Shown in pieces: positions 1 to 34,123 of a stretch of 64,000 nucleotides of DNA (the stretch's first letter is position 1; each line of letters starts with the position of its first letter). This DNA comes from Atrina japonica. Taxonomy: Eukaryota; Mollusca; Bivalvia; Pterioida; Pinnidae. Below the pieces are notes generated by a model. That model did not search any database, was not told the DNA's origin, and was given only the letters and a program-made list of their open reading frames with translations. The stretch lies in the NCBI GenBank assembly GCA_030159075.1, contig BROG01000821.1, forward strand, positions 110,001-174,000. Direction: 5' to 3'. The position numbers were made by a program, and so were the translations under genes.

Positions 1-959
1 AACAACCTGTATGAAAGTACTGGGAATTGTCAACTTTATAAGAAAGAACATCTGCCTTCGGGAATGAACAGAAGCAAGATATCATTCAGTGTCTTTAATG
101 TAAAATTCACGAAGCCGTGAAATCACGTGATCTGTGTACAAACTAGAAAAAGGTTCATTGAAAAAAATGAAAACAGATTAATTACACTAGCAGTAAGCGT
201 GTAGTCAATTCCAGATATAAACAGGAGTTATATAATGTGTGAAATGTATGTAAGCGCAAAATAACCATGTACATGTACTAACATATCACCGAGTACTTTG
301 TATTTATGTAAATGTAAATTAGTTGATAAATCATGAACATAGAAGTAGAAAATATACAATTCCCCCTCAGAATAGTACTAATGTTCAGAAAAGAAATCTC
401 ACATCGATCACTTTGTATTACACCGTTTATAAAAAAGTATCTGGATTCGTTTAAAGCGGAAATAATCCACTGACCGATGGCGTACCAATGGAATACTCTG
501 CATGCGAATCCAAGCAGACCATACGTGTTAACTCATTGACTCAACCGTCCTTCCGTAATGTATAATGGTGAAACAGACGATAGTGCCGGTACACACGTGA
601 TAACTCCCGGAACACTGACACAATTCCAAAGCATTGGTCATGATTAATCAAACATAGTGTTGGTGTTGACATCCATGCACCTATTTACACGTGATTTTGT
701 GCATCATGATACTGTCAAAAATAGGACACCATGTTTTTGTTCTGGATAGAGTGTTACGTCACACTCAACAATCTTAAGTCATATGGTGACTGCTAATTTT
801 AGTGGTGGAGGAGAGAATCAGGTTACATTGCTTCCGGGAAGAGACCAACAGCCTTTGGAAAGGAGACCCGTTTGGTCAAGGTGAAAAACCATGAAAAATC
901 ACAATTAAGAATATTTCACCATACTCAGTATATTATACGTACATTTGAAAATATATATC
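1..959. other. Region downstream of receptor gene
   Basis: No coding exon seen. It should contain the receptor 3' UTR on the minus strand; a minus-strand ATTAAA at 94-99 is one possible polyadenylation signal but is weak evidence. A SINE fragment occupies 752-866. Confidence 0.4.
752..866 (-). repeat. tRNA-derived SINE fragment (family S)
   Basis: Reverse complement carries the SINE body and 3' end: CTCTTCCCGG-like motif, TTCTCTCCACCA, and GTTGAGTGTGACGTAAC. The tRNA head is missing. Confidence 0.75.
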
Positions 960-24054
<23,095 letters not shown>

Positions 24055-25755
24055 AGCATTCGATCTTTTTACAAAGTTTAAGTTTTATTTTATTTAACTA
24101 TGACGTAATATTTATCGAGAAAAACAAAACTCCTTGGAATCCCAATTTCTTAGCGCGCATTAAATTGAATTATGTGCAAATATCTCTTCGCAAATAGAAA
24201 GAAAAGAATTAAAAGTAAAACTAGCGGATGTATTTGTCGATTGGTTTTCTGATTTGCATTAGCACGTTGATTTATATCGGCACTGAACGTCCCAATTAAG
24301 AGGCATGTGTAGTAAAGTCTATGGCGTGTCGAGCTAATGATGAAACCGATTTCCGTATAACTTCGGTAAATTATGTCCAGATCATAAACGCTTGATCACA
24401 TTTCTCAAAATCATATTGATGCAAACAAGATTGAATTAGATATTGGGTATTTGTTCATTTCAATCCGGTGATATTGACAATAAATCTTCTGTCAAATAGT
24501 CGGTTTCTTTGGCAAATGATTATAATTACACACAAGGTTTTTTTTTCTTCTTGGACTTCTAACCCAAATTACTTAAGCAAAATGTAGGTTGTCTATTAAC
24601 GGATGCGAAGCAATTAATTCTTTCCCAAATTCAGTCGTCGTTCCTACATATACACATGTCTTGCGTAAACATAGATAAGTTTAGTTCATGAATTGCTATG
24701 ATCGTGATCATGATTGATATCTTTCAGACGGGAAGATTTATCTGATCAATATAGAGGTCGATGTATAAGAGTTTATAAATCAAATATACACCGAAACAAC
24801 ACAACCTTTCATACCAAATTTTCCTATAATCTTCTGATGGAGACCAGTGTATTTCATTCCAAGCACTCTAGACGTAATTTTCTCGCTTGCATATAATTTG
24901 GCCCCTAAAGAAATAATAATGGCCATCAGTTATGGGGAGGTTTATTTTCTAATACAAAACTTATGGGTTATTTATTCAAAGAAAGAAGTAACAGAAATTT
25001 GCTAAACGTTCATTCGGTCCGCATGAAGTTTAAAACTGATATAGTTTACAAATACTTTAAATATACTGGATGTGGAAGAAAAATCTTTAGGAGAAAATAC
25101 ATGTGCATATACCTTATAGGTTATACTGATAAAAAATGTCATAGTAAATAGTATTTGCTTGTTTTCATGATTACTTTTGATGAAAAAGAAACAAACAACC
25201 AAAACCCTCGTTAAAATATAGGCAAACCGCCATACACGCATTCGTGCCGAAGTGATTTAAATCTGCAACAAAATAGTGACACGAATATATATTAATATTA
25301 ACAACTTCAGTTTTTTGTATATGGTTTCCAAAATTTGGATAATATATAAAAAGTTCGTTTTTAATACGTTACATACGACATGTTTTACACTTGTAATATT
25401 TCAATAAACTTGACGTTTTGTTTTTGTGTTTAATTAATATTTGTTTGTAGAATATACTTTTAACATACATACAAGACATATTATTCAATTATACTTCAAA
25501 AATTTGCAAGGGTATACAACGACCAACGCTAAGATCAAATAATTTGTACTCGAATACACTGATTTCATCTACTGTCCAAACATCGATAGCATTGTTGTTT
25601 CCTTACCACAAATTGTCCATACTCAATTAGCCAGACACAGAATATGCTATAAGCACTTTACATGCGATTCAAAATCTGTATCGAGAACTCCTGTTACATC
25701 GTTATATCAATGGTCTGTTCAAAATGAAATACTATGCATTTCAAACGACTGGCTG

Positions 25756-26010
25756 ATATAAAAATCTCAGATACCAAAGTATAAATCGTAATGGTGTCCT
25801 GGATACATATACAAATCTGGTGAACAAGTGGGAATCAGGGGTCTCGGAGGAGTAAACATCCCCTGTTGATCGGATACACCCGCCGTGAGTCCACAGTCAA
25901 ATTCAAATGAAATAAACGAGGAAGAAATTTTCGTCAAAATTGGTACAGACGACGCAACAAACGCTATCGAACAGGCAACCCAACATTTCATTAAGTAAAA
26001 GAGAGTATTC
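25756..26010 (-). repeat. Dispersed repeat family E, long copy 4
   Basis: The reverse complement includes an extra 5' part (GTACCAATTTTGACGAAAAT, TTTGACTGTGGACTCACGGC GGG) also seen at 29200-29300, then the usual family E body ending CTTTGGTATCTGAGATTTTT. It reads open as an 83-residue stretch, but this is a repeat-derived frame. Confidence 0.85.
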
Positions 26011-26515
26011 GCAAACACGGCTATTATACCGTTTTATTATTTTTTCCTATTTTTTTCAGAAAAAGAACACTTAGAATTATTCACTTTTGAATTAATCATT
26101 TAAACATCATCAAAAGATACTAAACTTACACGAAACTGAACAATGATGCATAACCTTTCATTAGATACTTTTATTGAAGTAACTCATAAGAGTTCAAACG
26201 TTAAGTCTCTGCTATTTTACTTATAAACCCTTAAAGTCATATTTGAACCTATCCATTTCAAAGAATGGATTGGTCCACTGTCAGAATTCAGGGGTGTATG
26301 ATTTAAAATCCATAATTTTGTCATTATTTTACATGCAATATTAACTTTTTTCATCCCAAATTATGAAATTAGACCATACTATTTATTGATTTGGGAGAGT
26401 CTAAATGTTACCACAGGGTTAGATGAGTATCGATATGCATTACTGAAGGAAATATCTTAATACTGACATTATCATACAGAACTAGGAACAACAAACAACC
26501 CAGCATCTTTATATA

Positions 26516-26599
26516 CAGTGGAACCTCGCATTTAAGACTATCTAACTGACTGACTCAAACTGGCCATATTAGTGAAGTTGTCTCTTAAGTGAGGTTCTG
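26516..26599. mobile_element. 84-bp mini-MITE with TA target site
   Basis: Begins TA|CAGTGGAACCTCGCATTTAA and ends CTTAAGTGAGGTTCTG|TA, inverted ends that match the TIR type of 10256-10751. Confidence 0.7.
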
Positions 26600-27654
26600 T
26601 ATTTATTTTCTATTTATCAAGAGCTTAAAAACTTGTGGTCTAAAATGTGAGGTCGTCTCCTATGCGAGGTGGTCTTTAGGCGAGGTTAAAATTGAGTACT
26701 AGTATTTCACTGAAACCACAGCTATCATGTATGAATCAAAGTGCATCAACTCAAGAGACATTTCGATTTACAAATCGGTTATGCCATAGATACCAGGAGG
26801 TTACCGTGATTTTTTACATATCCAAAGATCTCTTACCCAAAGGAGGTAAGACTGTTATCCCATATATATGTCAGTTAACTTTGAAAGTCAATGAGTTGGT
26901 GAAACGTGTTTGTTACTTTTACGATGTGTTCGGAAAATGAGAATTATGAACATACGGAAACTTCAAATGCATCTTATTTTCCCTTGCATAACTTCAGAAA
27001 CAACAGACACAAGAAATTAAAACGAAGACTAAACATTTATTTACAATAAAAACATTTAAAACACATTTAACTCTTTGAATTGACAAATAACATACTCACA
27101 GTCATAGTTTACAGAAATAAACATAAATTCCAAATGATTTTTTTGACACATAAAGTCCGTAAAATATACACAATCTCACATACACAACATCTTAACACTC
27201 AGACGAACAAAGACAAAACTGAATTATTTTACTTTCAGAACCAAACTTCTAATTAAATTTCAAGTTAATTAATCTGTCTGCGATTTGATTTCCCTTTGAA
27301 AATATGAAGCGTGGAAATTGACTGGCCATAAACTGACCGAAATTGCTATAAAACTGATAGGAATCTAGAGATGAATGAACAGGAGGTTAAACCATTATAT
27401 AAATCACTCACTACGTGAAAGGAAGAGACATTTCAGTAGCTTTCGCAATATGTTGATGGGCACAGTGGGAATACTTTAATACACATTAATGCTACTCTAA
27501 TTGCACAAACTACTTAACATGAAATACTACAAAGTTTTGATAAACTAATTAATGACAGAAAATTGATAATATCCTAACAGTTACAAATGTATTGTCATCA
27601 TCGACAACTTGTTTTCACTAAAATGGTACCCGACAATCTAAATATTTAGTCATT

Positions 27655-28320
27655 GATTATCATGATACTTATTTCGTCCAACACCTCTCTGATTCTGAAT
27701 ATAAATACACGGAAGTTAATATAAAAAGGTGCTTGAATTTCTAATAAAAAACATATTTCTAATGTTTGGAGACCTTGTATTTCAGCGAACTGTCGGCATT
27801 CCCATGGACACCAATTGTGCACCTTTATTGGTTGACCTGTTCCTTTATTTATACGCAGCAGACTTCATTTAAAAGCTTCTGAATCCAAAAAGAAAGAAAA
27901 GGCTACCGGTTGCCTTTAATTTGACAATTAGATATATCGACGCCGTTTTGTCAATTAATAATGACAATTTTCAGACATATGACAATGCGATATATTCAAA
28001 CGTACTAGACATTAAAGACACAACGGCATCAAGCACACACGCTTCCTACTTGGATATTTTACTTACTATAGACACAGACAGGAAATTAACAACCAGGCTA
28101 TATGACAATCGCAACGACTTCCGCCTTTCCATCATAAATTGTCCACGTTTAAGTAGTGATATTCCTCAATCACCTACATATGGAGTTTATATCTCATCAT
28201 TGATTCAATATATCGGGGCATGTTCAACATATGAACGTTTTATATACAGAGGTAAACTACTTACTGACAAGTTATATATGTATCTCTGTTGTGTATGGAG
28301 TTCATTGATGTTTTTTTAGT
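27655..28320 (+). pseudogene. Degenerate retroelement reverse transcriptase fragment
   Basis: Reading frame pieces give HLSDSEYKYTEVNIK, then after a frameshift LEFLIKNIFLMFGD, GIPMDTNCAPLLVDLFLYLY, an in-frame stop at 27870-27872, then RYIDAVLSINNDNF, LDIKDTTASSTHASYLDILL and YGVYISSLIQY. This is the palm of a reverse transcriptase family common in marine invertebrate genomes. The catalytic YxDD reads YIDA and GIPMGTN reads GIPMDTN, so it is dead. I cannot assign the class with certainty (Penelope-like is my first guess). No intact 5' or 3' ends seen. Confidence 0.85.
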
Positions 28321-28408
28321 TTATCCCTAAAATATTGGAGATGTACCTAAAATCTAATTACACATTCTTTAGTTAACCTTTTTCATTTTGTTTTCCAGTT
28401 AATAGCCT
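28168..28408. repeat. ~240-bp direct repeat, copy 1
   Basis: Covers the C-terminal part of the reverse transcriptase remnant, from AATCACCTACATATGGAGTT to CCAGTTAATAGCCT. Confidence 0.92.
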
Positions 28409-28496
28409 GGTTTTTAATAGTTTCAATCAATTTAGATAATACTAATACAATATATATCAAATTGTTTATGAATGGCCAATATAGTAGGACTTGAGA

Positions 28497-28736
28497 ATCA
28501 CCTACATATGGAGTTTATATCTCATCATTAATTCAATATACCGGGGCATGTTCAACATATGAACATTTTATATACAGAGGTAAACTACTTACTGACAAGT
28601 TATATATGTATCTCTGTTGTGTATGGAGTTCATTAATGTTCTTTTAGTTTATCCTTAAAATATTGGAGATGTACCTAAAATCTAATTAGACATTCTTTAG
28701 TTAACCTTTTTCATTTTGTTTTCCAGTTAATAGCCT
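28497..28736. repeat. ~240-bp direct repeat, copy 2
   Basis: Nearly identical (a handful of substitutions) to 28168-28408 after an 88-bp spacer, so a recent local duplication. Confidence 0.92.
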
Positions 28737-29194
28737 TCCTAACTTTGTCTGTCACAACATTTCTCACTCTGCCTTGTCATTTACTTGATTTGAAAATTAG
28801 AAATCTGAATTTTTCATTTAAAACCGTATTTCGTATAGTTGCAAATTTGCGTTATACTTTTTCTTCTTGATATAACCCAGCTTCCCTTGGGACATGTGGT
28901 ACAACAACGACTATCGTTTCCGACAGAATGATAATTTCCCATGGAGCCATTTGTCATATCCATACATTGGATAACTGTTCGTATGAAGGATCATCACAAC
29001 AAATAGATACCGATTTGATAACAAAATCAAATTATAATTTGCATTTGTGGTAATTTTGTTTTCTGGATTGTTTAAACACTTCACCCTTCAATATTCTTCA
29101 GATTCAGAACTTACTTCAAAAGACGTTTATTTTATTGTATATTTACCTATATCGTCTGAGTGTCTGTGTTTTGCAAAGAATTAAGTGAAATGTT

Positions 29195-29450
29195 GAGTTG
29201 CCTTTTCGCTGGCGTTTGTTGAGACGTCTGTACCAATTGTGACGAAGATACGTTCCTCACGTATTTCATTTGGACTTGACTGTGGACTCACGGCGGGTGT
29301 GACCGGTCGACAGGGGGTGCTTACTCCTCCATTGCGCCTGATCCCACCTCTTTGTTTCTAGAGGTCCGTATTAGACCATTTTAACCAGATTTGTATCTTT
29401 ATCCTGGACATCCTAATGATTTATACTTTGGTATCTGAGATTTTTATATA
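29195..29450 (+). repeat. Dispersed repeat family E, long copy 5
   Basis: Has the 5' extension (TGTACCAATTGTGACGAAGA, GGACTTGACTGTGGACTCAC) and full body GACCGGTCGACAGGGGGTGC to CTTTGGTATCTGAGATTTTT. Confidence 0.9.
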
Positions 29451-30479
29451 TTTACTAACATGGAATAAGTCTAACAATAGTTAATTTTTTTTTTTTTGAC
29501 AATTGCATACTCAACTAAATCTCACCTGAAACGAAGCTGTAGCATCGCAGTGGATTTTGGAATTTATGTTTTATAACCCATATATACAAATGCTCGTCAA
29601 AATTGTATTATAATTATTCATACTTGGTTAGGGAGTAAGGAATCGGAAAATTGCTGAAATAATTATGCGTCTTAACTAGAAACCCCAGACATTTTCCTCT
29701 GAGCGGTTATCAGAATGTAAATTATTTGAAAATGATGATGTACTCAAATCTTTTTAAAAGTGCTTTTTGGTGAACTCTTGGTTCCCCTGGTAAATAAACC
29801 CCAGAACTCAGCAACTTAAGACGTCCAAGTCCTTTCATATTAGGACCTATACAATAGAACCATGCAAGCACTTAAACCTTTTGTACTCAAAATTATGTTT
29901 AAACTCCACCTGTCTCCCCAAGTAACCATTTTGTTGGTTGTTTTCAACCTATCAAGTAATTAAGATAAAGATGATTATGTAAGAGCCTCCGAGATTAGAC
30001 CATCGCACTTTATACCACACAATCGTTCACCAATCGTTTTCAGCGTAGATGCAAGTCCCACTAGAACCTAGAACTGTAATGTCTTCAGTTTGAATATTTA
30101 AATGAACTGCAGATATCCCAGGTTTTTATCAATAGTTTTGCCATATCCGGGTTAGTTATAATAGCTTCTGAATGTAGCAGCACTACCGTTGCACGCACAG
30201 AGGGAGTCGGTAGATTTCTTATGTCAAATTGATAAAACCTTACATGTGTACCGACTAGATAAACGAATTCTAAGTTATTCATTACACAATAACTATTATG
30301 TAATCGTTTCTAAAAGTATATTTGGTGAGATCAGACACGTAATAGATATGACAGCCCCGAGGTTTTGAAATTTAAAAACAAACTACAAAAGAACACGACA
30401 AAAGATAAACACCAGCAATAGAATAAAAGTAAGAAAGAAACAAAAAAGAGCCGCTAGCCTACGATGGCTGATTTAAGCC

Positions 30480-30700
30480 ATTTCGTTGTTTCGTCCTTTT
30501 GCTCCGAAAGGACGACATTTAGTGCTTCTTAATTGGCAACCATTCGTTGTTTTGCCCCCAAAGATGACATTTAATTGATACCTTTTAATTGGCGACCTTA
30601 AAAAAAATAGTATCTCGACCTTTCGAGGCGAAACAACGAATTGTCGCCAATTAAGAAAAATACAATCTCGACTTTTCGGGCGAAACATCAAAAGGTCGCC
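30480..30700. mobile_element. Palindromic repeat, MITE-like
   Basis: CTTAATTGGCAACCATTCGT TGTTTTGCCC on the left pairs with GGCGAAACAACGAATTGTCG CCAATTAAG on the right; additional copies of TTAATTGGC(G/A)ACC and CGAC(C/T)TTTCG lie between and outside. Ends are not defined. Confidence 0.55.
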
Positions 30701-30752
30701 GATCATGTTCAGTTTACAGTCAGTTTTGCATGCAACACTTGTCATCTGCAGT

Positions 30753-30777
30753 CTTGGCTACATTTTGATGTAGCCAA
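30753..30777. other. Small perfect hairpin
   Basis: TTGGCTACAT-TTTG-ATGTAGCCAA is a 10-bp perfect stem with a 4-base loop. No T-run follows; role unknown. Confidence 0.6.
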
Positions 30778-30961
30778 AATTCGATATTGACCTTGATATT
30801 TGAACTAGTATCCAATATATATTTCTATAATAGATCTCTTGATGAAGTATGTTCGTATCAAATTGCATTCAAATTTGGTCATCCCACGATAGAGTAATAT
30901 AAGGTAACATAAAATCAAGTTTCTTTCATATTCGGCATCTGTAGCTCAAGTTATCACCTGG

Positions 30962-31080
30962 AGACGTTCGCTGATTGGTTGATCATACATGCAACAATGA
31001 ATATTCATTTAGACGTTCGCTGATTGGTTGATCATAAATGCAACGTGAATATGCATTTAGATCAACCAATCAGCGAACGT
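30962..31080. repeat. CCAAT-containing direct and inverted repeats
   Basis: AGACGTTCGCTGATTGGTTG ATCATA occurs at 30962 and 31011, and the exact inverse GATCAACCAATCAGCGAACG T at 31060-31080, giving a 21-bp perfect inverted repeat with 26-bp spacer. Confidence 0.85.
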
Positions 31081-31433
31081 ATTAAATTTTCTTATGTTCA
31101 AAATGGAGACAGACGACGTGAATTCAAAAAACGATAGGTAGCTGGAATAAACGTCTAATTTATAAGGAATGATATCATGTCATAACTTAGTGATGATGGA
31201 TTTATAAATCTAAAAGATCAAGTAAGCATATCAACAAATATCAGACGTCAGCGATAAGAAATAGATAGTTAAAACGATCGCTAAACTGCTGTGAAAATGT
31301 CACATCATCTTGCTACGAAGAAAGTATATGGGAGCACTTCTGCCCCCGATTTTACCAAAAAAAAAAAGCTTAAAATCGGGGCAGATAATTCGGTCTAGGC
31401 CATGTGATAAGTATTTCAAAACAGCTGTCTCCG

Positions 31434-31755
31434 TAAAGTCCAAGGAATATTTTGGCCAAAAAAGATCAGAAATGAGGAACTCCTGAGAAAGCATAAATGA
31501 CAATCCATCAATACAGTACTAACATGGGGAGGGTTAATATGGCTGGGCGATGTGTTAAGAATGGCAAATGACAAACTGTTAAAGGTAGCTCTATGTTGGG
31601 CACCACCTGGGAAGAGAAAACCTGGCAAACCTTGTACCACCTGGAGGAGAACGGTCTTGTCTTAGCTACAGGAAGTGGGATACACAACCACAACACATAG
31701 CCAAGGACAGAGGGAAATGGCGAGACCTTGTTGGGGTCTTATGCCATGGGATGAA
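31434..31755 (+). pseudogene. LINE reverse transcriptase C-terminal remnant
   Basis: Plus-strand pieces read LRKVQGIFWPKKIRNEELLR, then IWLGDVLRMANDKLLKVALC and WAPPGKRKPGKPCTTWRRTV, then decayed AQDR/KW-like sequence. This matches the WLGHVLRM...RRPGRPKTTWRRTV tail after the reverse transcriptase domain of RTE-type and related LINEs. Stops and small shifts break it. Confidence 0.82.
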
Positions 31756-31837
31756 GAACATACTAGGTGAGGTGATGGTAGTTATGAGTGTCGTTGATTT
31801 CTGGGGTCAGAAGTCTTGTTTGGGGAGGGTGAAGCGT

Positions 31838-31913
31838 TGGCCCAGATAGCTCATTTGGTAAGAGCGTCCTGCTAGTGTTAGGGAGGTCGGAGTTTGATTT
31901 CCGGTCTGGCCGC
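31838..31913 (+). repeat. tRNA-like sequence (tRNA pseudogene or SINE head)
   Basis: GCCCAGATAGCTCATTTGGT AAGAGC has an A-box-like D arm (GCTC/GAGC pair), and the 3' end GTCTGGCC nearly pairs with the 5' end. The T arm (CGGAG-TTTGAT-TTCCG) has a 6-base loop and no good TTCRA, so not a functional tRNA; an AGT (Thr-like) anticodon would be read. Confidence 0.5.
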
Positions 31914-33307
31914 ACATTTTTCCTCGCCTACTACATAAAAGCATACTTGCCAACTCTCCCGATTTCCGCGGGAGACTCCCGATTTTGGCCCTGTTCCCCA
32001 ACCTCCCGATAATTCTTTAAAAAAACCCTTCTTTCTCCCGCTTTTTAAATATTTCCTTCCAAAAACAATAAATGTCCCGAAATTTGAAAAATGACACGCA
32101 AGATTGCCACCGCATGAAACAATACACTAGCTTTCAATAAAGTTTTGTAACCAATCAGAGGCCGGTTTGTACTCCTCGTCGTTGTTTGATTAGTTTTAGC
32201 GATGTGTTGTGGGAGTGACTAAATGCTGTCATGGAGTACCAAGGGCAGCCACGATGCCTCAAATGGGAAAATAAGTTATCAAACAATAATTTCTGGAATT
32301 TATATCAGTTTAGATAAAACAAATACAAAAAACATTTACAGTATATTGATTAATTTCTACTGAAAACGCCTCATTTCAAGGAGAGTTCTGTCGTTTTTCC
32401 CGCCATTTTCCCTTGCTTCTGATATGATAAATTATCACCAATCCCGATCGATGAAAGATAGATTATCTCTAAATATACTTTGAATATTTTAAAATGTCAG
32501 TAAAATTATGAAAAACAAAAATGAATTCACAGTAAATTCATTGATTCCATTGAAAATGCTTGACAACAAAGAATATTCTGTGATTTCCCCTTCAATAGTA
32601 TACAAGTAATACATGAAAAATTTAATTTTATCTTTTTTCTAAATACAAACAAACAAACCAATGATAATAAATTGTAAACAAAAATAGACACTTAGTGACA
32701 AAAGAACCTTTGAACACTGGTCGCGCACGGTCTGGCAAACCACTGGAAATTTTTGTCGCGCGTTGTCTGCCCCCAGGAAAATTTTCAAATGTTGGCAAGT
32801 ATGTAGAAGATGTCTAGATTTCAAATGCCAAGACAATAGGATGTTTATAACCATTAGAATAGAAGGATATTGAAACCAAAAATAAAAATAAAACAATAGA
32901 AGTAGTTTTTAGAAATTCAAAAGTAAGAACTGGACAATGGTGAGGTGACAAAGAAAGATAACTCTAACAAAATAACAAGAGTTATTTCTGTTGTATTAAA
33001 ATTCAATATTCAGGCGATATAATAGTTGCCTGAAAAATATACATACATGTACATATACATAATATACAAATATCAAAGTGGATGTTTTATACAAAAAATA
33101 TTTCTTTTCCACAGAATGGTAAAGGGACGCGAGCATTATAAACAAGACAACGGCCTGTAAGTGAGTGAGATGGCAGCGATATATATATAGACCCTAACGC
33201 CCAACAGGCTAAAAAGTGAGAACATGATACATAATATGTAATTCATAACATTCCAAGACACACACACACAGCAATGTTGTGTGTTGGGCTATATGAAAAG
33301 CTCATTT

Positions 33308-33330
33308 ATTCAGCGATATATCGCTGAATT
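33308..33330. other. Perfect palindrome ATTCAGCGATATATCGCTGAAT
   Basis: A 22-bp perfect palindrome, about 700 bp before the TBC1D19 start codon. Could extrude as a hairpin; no function inferred. Confidence 0.6.
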
Positions 33331-34027
33331 AACTATCTTTATTTTGGTATAAAATATGGTATGGCGTATATATAGAATTTCATCTTCTTATACCTTTCCT
33401 CGTGTATATTTGTTGATCAGATTCATTTAATTACATCTTCTCAAAGAAAGATATATCGATGTTATTGAATACCTAGGGCCTATCAGGGACACTGAAGACT
33501 TCTTGAGATTATTATCACTTATGTAATTCATTAACAGATAAAGTTCTATTAAACCCACTTCACGTACCTTGAGTGAACTTTCATAGTATTTCAGTCAGTC
33601 GTATGAAAATAAATGATCTCATTTCCTAACAAAAATCTCACGCAGTTGGCTTTTACGGATTTCGTACAAGTTTGTACGTTTCCAATTTTATATTTTATTT
33701 TTGTAATCAGAACTCTTTTGTGCGGGAGTCCAGAATAGGATGCAAGCAGAACAAAGTTGCAACCAAAATAGTTAGATCTAATCTTAAAACTGTAATTTGA
33801 AAGAATAACCAATTTCTTGGTATATATTTTTTTAGTTTTAATTGTTGATACTTAACGTTTGTTGGTAAACAATGATCTTTTGTTAAGAAAAGATGGAGCA
33901 TTTGTAATTGCCACGAGTAGTTGCTAGGGACTCCATCACATTTCGAACTGAAAAAAAACTTTCAAAAAGCAATGCACGTTGTCTCTTCAAGTGCTGATTA
34001 AGGGAAAATAGAAATTGCTCGGGCACC

Positions 34028-34123
34028 ATGAACGAAGCCAATATTTCCAAGTCATATATGCAACTACTGATTGACGAACTGAGGGCGTCCAAACTATACA
34101 CAGATTTGCAAAATGCAGCTCAG
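34028..34123 (+). CDS. TBC1D19: TBC1D19 exon 1 (start codon)
   Basis: ATG in context GGGCACCATGA. 32 codons: MNEANISKSYMQLLIDELRA then SKLYTDLQNAAQ, ending CAG|GTAGGC. The helix with SKLY-x-L resembles the start of the vertebrate protein (KGSNLYSQL). The next exon joins in phase 0. Confidence 0.85.

Larger units (their letters stand above)
24055..34027. other. Intergenic region between divergent genes
   Basis: About 10 kb separating the start codons of the receptor (minus) and TBC1D19 (plus). No intact gene found. Both promoters must lie here or in unseen 5' exons; no core promoter motif was convincing. Contents are listed separately: E repeats, a mini-MITE, retroelement remnants, a tRNA-like element and inverted repeats. 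Confidence 0.6.

Noticed and set aside
30473..30745. 90-codon minus-strand frame
   Set aside because: Coincides with the palindromic repeat; no domain similarity seen.
31838..31913. Functional tRNA gene
   Set aside because: T loop is 6 bases and lacks TTCRA, anticodon stem is poor; called tRNA-like only.
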